From Endothia cerciana (lineage: Eukaryota > Ascomycota > Sordariomycetes > Diaporthales > Cryphonectriaceae): 64,000 nt of DNA. Shown piece after piece: positions 44,738 to 53,930 of the stretch; within the stretch, counting starts at the first letter, position 1; every line of letters starts with the position of its first letter. A program made the translations under genes and the position numbers. The notes beneath the pieces are model-generated. The model was given only the letters and a program-made list of their open reading frames with translations, did no database searches and was not told the DNA's origin. The stretch covers positions 1-64,000 of the forward strand of contig JALRMH010000001.1 of NCBI GenBank assembly GCA_026119935.1. Reading direction: 5' to 3'.

Positions 44738-47123
44738 CTAAGTAAGGAGGCACATCGCCTTGATTTCAGGATCATCTCTGAAGGCCAGTCGTACCTCTTC
44801 ATCCCCTACCGCAAGCCGGATCTTACTCGGTCTCTCAGCTCTGTGTGCCTCCAAATTGATGATGCCAGCCCCAGTGAGGTCTACCGCCGCAGCTCCCAGG
44901 CCAGCTAATCGAACCCCCTTCGCATCATGCCGTGTCTTAGTCTCCCACACTCCATTCGTATCGCCCACACTTGCCTTCCTCTCAAGCAGGTCCAACTGTC
45001 GATTCCCAGCAGCCAACCTTAGGGACCGCTGCATCTCCTCCAATACGTCGCCATACGTACTCTCTGCCAAACCGGTTCTCTGCGTCCTTGCTAGCAGCGC
45101 CGCGAGCAATAGCCTCGAGGCAAATGGTAATGCGCGAAGATATTGCTGTAGCGGACTACTCGTCGCCTCATTGATTGCTCTCCGCACGGTGTCGATGGTA
45201 ACCCTGCCGAAGTTCTTCTTCTTTGTCGGTGTTTCGCCCTTCGCCTCTTTTTCTCTCTGCCTTTTGCTTGGCGTGGATGGATTTGACATTGGGTCTGCAG
45301 CTTTGGTCTCTGCTTCCGCCAACTCGACTGCCCGCCTGCAGATGTCGAGTGCTCGTCTGGCATCTCCGCTGACTGCCGCGACTTTCCGGCTGGCGAACTG
45401 CACGGCGTCCGGCTCGACAATGTTGTCTGGAACGCCCTCTAAACGTGACTGAACGATTTTCATGAGCTGCTCGTGATTGTAGCCCGGAAACGTAATTCGC
45501 GTAAGACCTAATCGACTGCTGATCTTGTTGCTCAAAGTCCTCTCCGGCAAGTCCATGGTGTTCGCCACAGCCAGCACAATTAGCCGGCTGTGTCTCAGAC
45601 CAGGCCAGTTGAAGAAGTTGTACATGACACCCTGATTCTTCGTGACCAGCTGATCCAGTTCATCCATGAGTACCACACATGGAACTCGCCGCGGGCTGGG
45701 ATGGCTAAATTCTCTTTCGAGCAGATCCAGAGCCTGCGCCGGGCTCACTCGTTGCCCCTTAAGCGCCTCCCATAGGAGCGAGTAAGCCTGGTGCGGATCT
45801 GTGATCTTCATGCCATTGATTTCGACAAAGATAAAGTCGTCGAGTTCGTCTAATCCGACCGCCGCATCAAGCCGCGAGACGACCTCTCGCACGGTTGCAG
45901 TCTTCCCGGTCCCCGGCGTTCCGGAAATGTAAATGCATGTTCCCATGCCGTCTGTGATGGCGGCCTCAAGGTGAGAGTAGACAAGGCTGAATTCTGCCTC
46001 CCGACACGGTAGACTGGTGGGCACTGAGGCGACATGAAGGTTGGCTCTGGCAATCTGAAAAGGTGAAGATGCGTGATGACTTGGGGAAAGGATTCGAGTG
46101 GCTAGGGGTGTAAATTCTAGATGCTTCTTCACAATGACCCTGTCAGGGGCAATTAGCTATTTTGCCTTCGGCGATGCTTTGTCCACAGTCATCCACTTAC
46201 CTTCTGTGGGATGAAGGCGTCACTGGCTTTGACTTCTTCGGTGTTCCCTGATAGTTGCGTGGCTTCCTCGGCGTTGCCAATTTCCTTGGGGTTCCCCATT
46301 CCTCATCGACGTCTTGGCCAATGTCGTCATATAGAATGTCAGGGGGCTCTTGTCTTGAGGACCTCGCTTTCCTTGTGGCCTTGGTTCCGCTTTGTACCAA
46401 CCTGATCAGTTTCTGGATGTCTTCCGCCCCAGAATACACATCGTCCCACGCAAACTCATCTGTGTAAGTTGCGGTCCTTGTGTTGCAGCCGCGACGACAA
46501 ACGAAGATCTTTCCATGATCCCTCGAGCTTCGTGGAATCTTTCCTTGAGGGTACAGCTTCTGGAACGCCTCAAGCGACATCACCTTCGCTCGGCCATTTA
46601 TGGACTCGAGCGGATTCGTGTCCCATGAGGGCGTGATGTACAGCTCGTTCTGCAAACGGCATCAGTTCGTTTTGATAGACGCTCATCATTCCGTCTAGCA
46701 GAGGCTCGCCGGGGGGAAGTGACTTACCCAGACATAATCCATCCGCTTCTTCTTCTTGTTGCGGATCTCCCTCTCCGACGAGAACCACATGAAATTGGCA
46801 ACCTTCTCGCCATCCTCCTCCTCCAGAAACTCGCATATTATGCCGACCCAGGCCTCGCCAGAACCCTCAGCCTCCAAGAAGACGGTATCGCCCAGACTGC
46901 AGGAGAAGGATCCCATCCTTGCGCCGATGATCTCCGCGGTGCGTTTCCTCTTGCGAGCTGAGCTATCCCCGAGGCTTTGCGAGGTCTCGTGATCTTCAGC
47001 ATACACCCACTCCCACGGGTGATCCTCGACACCTAGCTCATCGTCGGAGTCATCCCTCGCAATGCCGGACAGTACAGCTTGTCTAGTCCTCTTGGTGGGC
47101 CGTGGTGACTCGAACGGCGCCAT
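44738..47123 (-). CDS. orc1: Origin recognition complex subunit 1
   Basis: ORC1 is the largest AAA+ subunit of the complex that marks replication origins and loads MCM. Three exons (47123-46728, 46649-46201, 46139-44738; introns 78 and 61 nt) encode 748 aa. Residues about 70-235 form a BAH domain (GDTVFLEAEGSGEAWVGII, then FMWFSSEREI, and FVCRRGCNTRTATYTDEFAW). The AAA+ domain has Walker A GTPGTGKT (355-362), Walker B VVLMDELD (437-444) and a sensor 1 region around LAVANTMDLPERTL. The block EFTPLATRILSP...TSLPCREAEF before the ATPase is diagnostic for ORC1. A basic linker (TPSKRQREKEAKGETPTKKK) separates the ATPase lid from the C-terminal winged-helix domain. I start at the ATG (47123), not the in-frame GTG two codons earlier. 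Upstream MCB-like sites suggest cell-cycle control. Confidence 0.96.
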
Positions 47124-47273
47124 ATTCACGATGTCAAAGGGTCAGATCCCCTCGAATGTCTCACTCGGAGTTGCTCCAAAAATCGGCCCTGGTTGTGGAT
47201 TCAACACGCTTTGGACAGGCTGGTCTAGAGTGCTTGAATCAATTACCGCGTCAAAGTGGTTGGCAAAACGAAG

Positions 47274-47289
47274 ACGCGACGCGACGCGA
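47274..47289. promoter_or_regulatory. Triple ACGCGA (MCB-like) cluster upstream of orc1
   Basis: Three overlapping ACGCGA units lie about 150 bp upstream of the orc1 start codon, with another CGCGT at 47247-47251. ACGCG is the core of the MluI cell-cycle box bound by MBF (Mbp1/Res) in yeasts, which drives G1/S genes including replication factors. Binding here is inferred. Confidence 0.5.
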
Positions 47290-48231
47290 ATCCCTGTCGT
47301 TCACACCAAATGACATCCGCGGAGGCTATGCGACAAAAGGGGTTATCGTCTTACTTTGACATCAAGCCCCGATATGCTAGCAGGGAAGGGAAAATGTCCG
47401 TGGTCACACCCTGGTCTTGCCACTGCATCTCAAGTTGTGGGAGACCGTCAGATTGTTGTACACTGGCTAGGGGGATGACAAGGAACCATTGACCTCGCGG
47501 TCATGGGATAATGCTGTCTTGTCGAACTTGTTTCTTGTCAAGTTGTCGCTAGCATAGAGATGGTTTTATTAGCTGGAAGATTCCACCCTCTAGAGAAAAG
47601 CATATGGGTTGTGATCGTGGTCGAAGGGATGGGAAGGCACGCTCCGCTTCGACTTAATCAACTCAGGCTGCTGGAAGCTAGGGGGGGGGGAAGGGTTGAG
47701 GATGTTGACAATGTCTGGGGTCTGAGCGGCTCCTGATCTCCTATTGTTCATCATCAGCACGAGGTCTCTTCTCTTCTAACCACCTTGTTTCTTTTATGCC
47801 TCTTTTATGCCTCTTTTATGCCTAACAATGCACCGCAGACTCCTTTAGGCATGATTCTAACCTAGATCTCATTCACCTCGACCAACAGAATGCGCGACTA
47901 GATCCTATGTGTGAAAGAACTGGTTCAGCAGACCTGGTGCATCTCACAGTACTCGGTGTTTCCACAAACTTCTCGTGCATTCATTCAGTTCATTGACCAA
48001 TCTCAAACTTCCATTCATAACGCTTCTATCTGATGCTTAACAACAACCACTTTTCATCAAACCAGTGTTCAACTACATTTCTTCCTGATCCCTCACCAAC
48101 CCATTCCAGCCTGACATTTGAGGGATAAAAATCATTGGGCTCACCTATTGTCGTTCCAGACAACCATCTCTGTCTAGTCTTGAAATCGTCCCCGCACCCC
48201 CTCCCCCTTCAGCGAAGAATCACCTGACAAG
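47290..48231. other. Divergent upstream region of orc1 and the 549-aa gene
   Basis: No gene is seen. It holds a 10-nt G run (47681-47690), a three-copy 11-mer and a CT-rich leader before the start at 48232. Confidence 0.6.
47790..47822. repeat. Three exact copies of an 11-mer (TCTTTTATGCC)
   Basis: The unit TCTTTTATGCC is repeated three times without change, about 410 bp upstream of the 549-aa gene. Confidence 0.92.
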
Positions 48232-50007
48232 ATGACTTCTACCAATTTGACCTCTGTCAACGCGAATACGAGTCCCCATGATTGGCTATTCCCTTCGGAG
48301 CGCATGGCTCTACTGAGATCCGGTACCGACTTGCGCTTGGGAGACTGCCGAGCCGTCCAGGTAGTCGAGTGTGTGGAATACAGCGGCCCCGGTCCTGCGG
48401 ACGCTCTGGTAAGGCAGAGATATGTTGGCTTCCCCAGGTGATTGATCGGAAACCTGACTGACAGGCCTATAGATATTGGAGTTTGCTCTTCCAGATGTGA
48501 ACAGTAACGAGGGCGTGATCGACCCGGCCGACCCGGTCACCAAGCAGGAGCTGAACCGGATTCGCAAGGGGTGCCGGGTTTTTATGGTCCTTGATTCCAA
48601 CCAGGGATACATATCCATCCGCTCGCACCAGATTGAGAACATTCAAACCGCTGTTCAGGCCCTTCGAGATCTTCTTCAGTCAATCGCGAGAGATCTCATG
48701 TGCAGAATGATCCCTCTCGTGTACGGTTCAACCACCGGCTCTTGCGATCAAGTCTTTCTGAAGAGCACCGAGCAACTAGATGGCCTGAGCTTCAAGGCTG
48801 GGTATCGGGGCATCGCCAAGAGCCATGATCTCCTCGTGGACCTGAAAGACGAGAACGATGGCCAACTTGGGCGCTTGACGGCGGACGATTTCTCAAAGGC
48901 CATCCACCAGGCTGCTCTACGCATCCGCCCCATCAGAGGCGAGTTGTTTGTGAAGGCTCACCTGGGCATCTTCTGTGCCCACGTACGTGAGAAGGCAAAG
49001 GGCCAGATCGTCGAGCGGTACAGCACCAAGCAAGAATTCCAGTGGTTTCTTGAGAAGTCAGCATCTCGAGGCACAGCCCATGTCAGCCATGTGTGAGTCC
49101 ACGGACATCCCTCCGTCGTGTATAGCTTCTCAAGACTGACCTCCGATGCACCAGTCTTGGCAGTGCAGAACTGACTATGAGAGCTCGGGACAACATCTAC
49201 GCAACAGAGAAGAGACTCGGTAGCCTCGACCAGAGATATCAATCCCCTGATCCCCGTGTCGGGCACCTCTGCGACATCAAGCCAAAGTACTGCTTGGTGT
49301 TCTTCTCTGGGGACCGTCGTATCGAAGTCGACGTCCAGTACGACACCCATGAACCCGAGTCCCCTTACACGGCCGCTGCCCCTCGTGTATTTGCGAATCA
49401 TCAGAAAGCCGCAGTCGTTGAGATCGCAGTCAGCTGCCCCGAGAAGAAGTACGACTGGCACTTGGCCGTCCAAGCCGATATGGGCGCTGGTGGAGTCCCC
49501 GAGGAATACTGCAAGTTGGTAAAGGGCCTCCAATTCAAGACAGGTGCCCCCAAGAATGACTTCGACTTTCCGCTCACTTCCGTGAGTGAGAACTTGCTCT
49601 TGGCAGCCCAGATCGACGATATCGCATGTAAGGTGTCTTGGACATTTGAATGCCGTAAGAACCCGTATTGTGTCGAGGTCTCGGTCTACCACGATTGGAA
49701 GGGCAACTCGCTTTCCAGACACCTACAACGCAAGCGTCACTGGCGTGAGGGATCACAGACCATCCATATCAACACTGCAAGCGGCTTGCCTAGACCTACC
49801 AAGTCGTGCGGCATCTCCCTCTACGGCCAGGGATGGGATGATGAGATACGGGAGCTAAATCCAGCGAATGGTAAATTCGTTCCCGACTTCATCGACACTG
49901 TCTTTGATCACCAGGATCCGATCCCTCTCTCCGATGGCTTTTTGGAGGAAATGGAGTATCTTCTCGACAACGTAACCACCGAACCCGACGAACCCGAACG
50001 GCCCTGA
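48232..50007 (+). CDS. Fungus-restricted 549-aa protein of unknown function
   Basis: I do not recognise a named function. Three exons (48232-48408, 48473-49092, 49155-50007; introns 64 and 62 nt, standard splice sites) encode 549 aa. A polar N-terminus is followed by mixed alpha/beta sequence (LEFALPDVNSNEG, then RVFMVLDSNQGYISIRSHQI, IQTAVQALRDLLQSIARDL), reminiscent of KH-like RNA-binding folds. The C-terminal half contains YCLVFFSGDRRIEVDVQYD, VVEIAVSCPEKKYDWHLAV, a cysteine-containing WTFECRKNPYCVEVSVYHDW and the acidic end VTTEPDEPERP. Its layout, and the DYTW/YDWHLAV-type segment, recall the 900-aa protein at 17853-20555, so the two may be distant relatives, but I cannot align them firmly. 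No signal peptide or membrane helix is visible. Confidence 0.85.
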
Positions 50008-50424
50008 CTGAATGTCGAGGCTGCAACGTTCCTAGACGAATATGACACGAAGAAATGTATGTGGTTTTCCCATTTCGACCGGACGATGGCTGACGATGAA
50101 TGGCCAGGAAAGCAATGTGCATCTTGGAACTCCGCGAAGTGATATTGACGGTTGATTGGAAGGACCCAAGGCTGTTGCGTGGGGAGGCCATCTGGCATTA
50201 TTGAGGTCGGAAGAAAGGAGTTCACTTACGAATAACTATCTACGGGTGGCCATCGTCACCATAGTGAGAAACTGCCCCCTCTGGGGATTCAAACTCGCGG
50301 GCGGGCGTACATGGATGGTCTTCAGGACCGAAATGATAGGCTTTCTTCTCATGGTTATGCACAGGTGTGATTTAAGATCGGAAGTCTGAGTGATTTGTGA
50401 CTTGTGGTTTCGTTGTAAAGGATG
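50008..50424. other. Convergent 3' flanks
   Basis: It lies between the stops of the 549-aa gene and pfd5. Nothing else is seen. Confidence 0.65.
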
Positions 50425-51195
50425 CTATGATGAGGCCTGCTTGGGCGCCGCAATGATCTTCTGTTTCAGCACTACCGTCGGTAGGTCAGCTTTGCCAGAT
50501 CAAGGTGTATCCGCGTAAAGGTATAACAATTCTTACCTTCCTCGACCGCCCTGAGCGTATTTGACTTGTTCTGGACGATGCCCTCGAGGTCTGAGATGTT
50601 GCCGCTCAGATCTTTAATCTTCCCCTCGTAGAATTCCGCAGCGCTCTTGACGTCCTATGTGACGGTTAGCAATCCATGTGGATCGACGATATGAGACCAT
50701 GACCGACCTTCTCGACGTAGAATCCCGTGCCAATGTCCACCAGCACGCGATCAGGTCGCGATATGTTGCCCTTGACGTAGAGTGAGTTGGTCAAGGGCAC
50801 GAGGATCTCCTTCTTATCTGTTGTTGAGAATTAGTGAACACATCTGCCATTGATCTCAGAGACCTTCAAGCAAGTCCGTCACAGAGCCGGGGCGCATCGC
50901 TCGATCTGCTGAACCCATCCTCCTCCACCGCCGCCCCAAGTGGTGCTCACCTGACGTAGCACCCTGCGTCCTGACACACCGCAGGCAGTCCTTGAACTTG
51001 ATCTGGGCGGCCTGCAGCTGCGCAAATGAGGTGGTCAGGTGCTCGACCTCCTCGTCTAGCTGCTTCTTGACGGCTGTGAGCTGCTGGGCGCTCAGGCTGT
51101 CGAGGCTCACTGCGGCAGTTCGTCAGCTCGGATACACACTCTCCCGTTGACGATGACGAGGACATACCACCCTGCTGCTGTGATCCTCCCGACAT
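50425..51195 (-). CDS. pfd5: Prefoldin subunit 5
   Basis: Prefoldin subunit 5 (Gim5/MM-1) is an alpha-type subunit of the hexamer that delivers unfolded tubulin and actin to CCT. Five exons (51195-51168, 51109-50951, 50817-50708, 50654-50537, 50471-50425) encode 153 aa, the usual size. The first exon gives MSGGSQQQG, and exon 2 continues SLDSLSAQQLTAVKKQLDEE and SFAQLQAAQIKFKDCLRCV. The double hairpin region reads KKEILVPLTNSLYVKGNI and RVLVDIGTGFYVEK, the hallmark of alpha prefoldins, followed by the second coiled coil (AEFYEGKIKDLSGNISDLEG) and the end LKQKIIAAPKQASS. Intron 3 has an unusual GTCGGT donor. The start at 51195 was chosen because it splices in frame; an internal start at MSLDSL has only a GTG-derived Val. 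It is divergent from vps37. Confidence 0.92.
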
Positions 51196-51457
51196 CTTGA
51201 CAAACGGCGCCCAAAAATTCTTGTCCTGGTTGGCGGCGTGAGAGAGGTGTCCAGCCTGTGAATACTGTGTAGAAGAGCCCCGCCGCTGTAGCCCACCAAA
51301 GCTCATGGGTCCCGTCCAGGGCTGATTAGATAAAAGCAAACCCCCCACGTCATGCCCTGAGGGCCCCCCCTGGAACACCTACCTTTCTCCTCCGAATCAG
51401 TCAACTCTTCCACGGCCAGATCGGATTAGAGGACGGCCGGGCCTCGGTAATTCCAAC
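51196..51457. promoter_or_regulatory. Short bidirectional promoter region, pfd5/vps37
   Basis: Only 262 bp separate the two start codons, so both promoters and leaders must share this stretch. I see no clear TATA box. Confidence 0.55.
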
Positions 51458-52334
51458 ATGGACAGATATGAGGATGCCTACTCTAGCACACCACCCGCGC
51501 CCCCGCCAAAACCGGGCAGCCACGAAGTCTCTCGGATGGGCACACCTACGGCCGTCAACTCCCCGCGACCAGCGCCGCCCGTACCAGACTACCAGCAGCA
51601 CTCCGACCTCCCCGAGGCAGCAGGTCCCGCGGCGGCGCAACAGGCGCAGATAGCGCGACCGCAGGTGATCCCGGACCCGGGCGACCAGTGGCTGCCCAGG
51701 TTCCTGGAGGATAAATCGTAGGCCTCCCCCAGATCCAACCCCCCCCCCTCCCCCTCCCCTTTTGGCCAGCGGAACCAGACCGGATAGGCGCACGCGAGGC
51801 TGACTCCCGTCTTCCCGTCGCGCGACGAACAGGAAACAAGACCTGGCCGAGATCCTCTCCACCCCCTCCCTCCTGTCCGGCCTGGTCCACGCCCCCTCCA
51901 CCGCGCACCCGTCGACCCTCGCCAGCACCGAGGCGCTGTCCACGTCTCTCTCCGAGAACGTCGACCTCGCCTCTCACCTGCTCGAGCTCGAAGGCCGGCT
52001 CGCGCGCTCGCGCTCCTCTACCCAGACCCTCCTGCTCTCGACCCACGCGCTGGAGAGGCAGTGGCGCGCGAAGCAGGGCGAGATGGACCACGCGCTGAGC
52101 CCCTTTGCGCCGGCGAGCCTGTACCAGCGGCTGGGCGGGGGGCTGGCCGAGCAGGAGGGGGTGTGTGTCGCGCTGGAGGAGAGCTTCTTGGAGGGCGAGG
52201 GCGAGGGCGGGCAGGCCACAGAACGCGAGACGCTGGACTGGGTGAGGAGGTACAGGGAGGCGAGGAGGGGGTACTACCTGCGGAAGGAGAGGAAGGAGAG
52301 GTGGGACGAGGGACGGGTTGGGGGATGGAGATGA
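51458..52334 (+). CDS. vps37: ESCRT-I subunit Vps37/Srn2 (Mod(r) domain)
   Basis: Vps37 is a structural subunit of ESCRT-I, which sorts ubiquitinated cargo into endosomal vesicles. Two exons (51458-51717, 51833-52334) encode 253 aa. Residues 1-85 are Pro-rich (STPPAPPPKPGS, PRPAPPVPDY), then a Mod(r) helical domain covers about 88-240. Visible family features are the RSSTQTLLLSTHALERQWR helix, the SPFAPASLYQRLGGGLAEQE turn and the C-terminal DWVRRYREARRGYYLRKERK helix. Asn-Val-Asp-Leu-Ala before HLLELEGRL starts the first long helix. The 115-nt intron begins with a 10-nt C run and further CCCC blocks (51739-51760). Codons are very GC-rich. The family call is good; whether it is the only Vps37 in the genome cannot be judged. 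Confidence 0.85.
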
Positions 52335-52853
52335 CAGGCGGGCCGCCACGCTGAAAGCTCTCGCATCCGGACCTCTACGGCCCACGACGAGGACAGACAA
52401 GTGAACGCAAATGAGGCCACGCGCAGGTGAAACGCCTTCGAGATGGAGAAGGTCTGGCTAAGATATCCGTGAGGCCATTACGGGCCTGGCGTACAGTTGG
52501 CACTCCGGGCATGGTGAGTCGACAAGAAAGAAGCCTGGTTATCTGAAATAGGCTGGACCTCATATTAGGTCCGTGAAGGACCGTGTGGTAGTATTGAAGC
52601 TTCCCGCAGCTGGGAGCAGGTATCTAGATGCTGGTTTGAACACAACGAATGCTGGCCTTAGTGGCTGATGTAGCGTTCTCTAGAAGGATGTAACCCGACA
52701 AGAAGAATCCGAAGCCGAGAGTTGGTAGTCGATACAGCGGACCAGACACTATCGCGTGAGTCCCATGCCCACCTACCAGGTTCCGAGTCACGTAGTCGTG
52801 CCCTCAGGAGTCTCCCCCGCCCTATGCGCCGTCAAAGTGAAACGCTGGCCGGC
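52335..52853. other. Convergent 3' flanks
   Basis: It separates vps37 from the convergent 358-aa gene. No other feature is seen. Confidence 0.6.
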
Positions 52854-53930
52854 CTACGATTTCAGAAGGCTGAAGGGGCTTCTCAACATCTCCGGGCTCC
52901 GAGGAGACATAGGCAGCGCAAACAGGTCCTCCTCGGTATCGCCGCCCCTATCTGGCACACTAGGGCCTCCTTGCATGACTGCGCTGAGCGAGGCCATGCC
53001 GCCCGCAGAGCCAGTGACCATTGGGTGCGGTTGGAATCCCGCAGGTGCCGAGTCCGGGACGACCGCTGTGAACTTCTGGCCCAGGGTATGACTTGCTGCT
53101 GATGTGTGAGCCAATGCATATATGCCCCAGAGGCTACAGCCTACGGTGATCCTTTCGAACTCACCTTCCTTCGCAGCCGCCAACTCGGCCGGGCTCGTTG
53201 CCAGCTTCAGCCCCTTCAGCTTCTCGCCCAGCCTCCCGCCGACCGGCGACCGTGGGCTCACGGGGCTGCTGGCCTCGGGGCTCTGCGGCGGCAGCGGGAT
53301 CGCCTCTGCGCTCGACGTGTCAATCTGCAGGCCAAAGTGGTCCACGATCCACTGCCTCTCCTGCAGCGCCATCTCCAGCCCGACGCTCTCGCCGTTCTCC
53401 TTCATCTCGGCCACGACCTCTGCCTCGAGCTCCTCCAGGCGCATCTTGGCCCAGATCGTGTGCAGCACGCCCCGGGTGCCCTTGTCCTCGTTCACCAGCC
53501 CCTCTGGGAATATCGCCGGCAGGGGCTTGGTGTGCAGATCTGCTACACTGCCGGACTTTTGGGAAATCGTCACCAATGTGGGCATAGGTGCCTTTGGCGG
53601 GAGGAGGAAGTAGACGCGGCAGGTCGATTCGGGGGTCTCGGGATCGCGGATCGGTGGTAATGTTACGGCCTCCTTGCCCTCCCATCTGACGTCCCAGTCC
53701 TCGAGATTGGCCTTTGCCGCTGCCTTTCCGCCGTCCTCCGCCGCGCCTAGCGCGGCGGCCGCATCCCACTCCACCATGAGAATCTTGGTCCCCTCATTGC
53801 CTTTTGTGCCGGTCTCGAACTCAAATCTCGACAGTGTGAATGCAGAAGAGGGCGAGGTCGGCGTCTCGACCACGTTGGCGGTGCCGAAGTCGTTATGCGT
53901 GGCCACCGTCGGCTGCACGGGTGCCGCCAT
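52854..53930 (-). CDS. Conserved-type hypothetical protein, 358 aa
   Basis: Function unknown. One uninterrupted exon runs from an ATG at 53930 to a TAG at 52854. The first 200 residues look folded, with beta-rich pieces (TLSRFEFETGTKGNEGTKIL, CRVYFLLPPKAPMPTLVTIS) and a helix (HTIWAKMRLEELEAEVVAEM). The middle and the end hold clustered Ser-Pro sites (PPQSPEASSPVSPRSPVGG and PMSPRSPEMLRSPF), candidates for proline-directed kinases. No signal peptide or membrane helix is seen. GC-rich third positions and low antisense quality support it as a real gene. The whole 1-kb frame without an intron is unusual in this stretch, where neighbours have one to seven introns. Confidence 0.8.
   Translation of the reverse strand: MAAPVQPTVATHNDFGTANVVETPTSPSSAFTLSRFEFETGTKGNEGTKILMVEWDAAAALGAAEDGGKAAAKANLEDWDVRWEGKEAVTLPPIRDPETPESTCRVYFLLPPKAPMPTLVTISQKSGSVADLHTKPLPAIFPEGLVNEDKGTRGVLHTIWAKMRLEELEAEVVAEMKENGESVGLEMALQERQWIVDHFGLQIDTSSAEAIPLPPQSPEASSPVSPRSPVGGRLGEKLKGLKLATSPAELAAAKEGEFERITVGCSLWGIYALAHTSAASHTLGQKFTAVVPDSAPAGFQPHPMVTGSAGGMASLSAVMQGGPSVPDRGGDTEEDLFALPMSPRSPEMLRSPFSLLKS

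Noticed and set aside
51555..52400. 281-codon frame antisense to vps37
   Set aside because: It spans the intron with its C runs and is low in complexity; the plus-strand Mod(r) domain explains the region.
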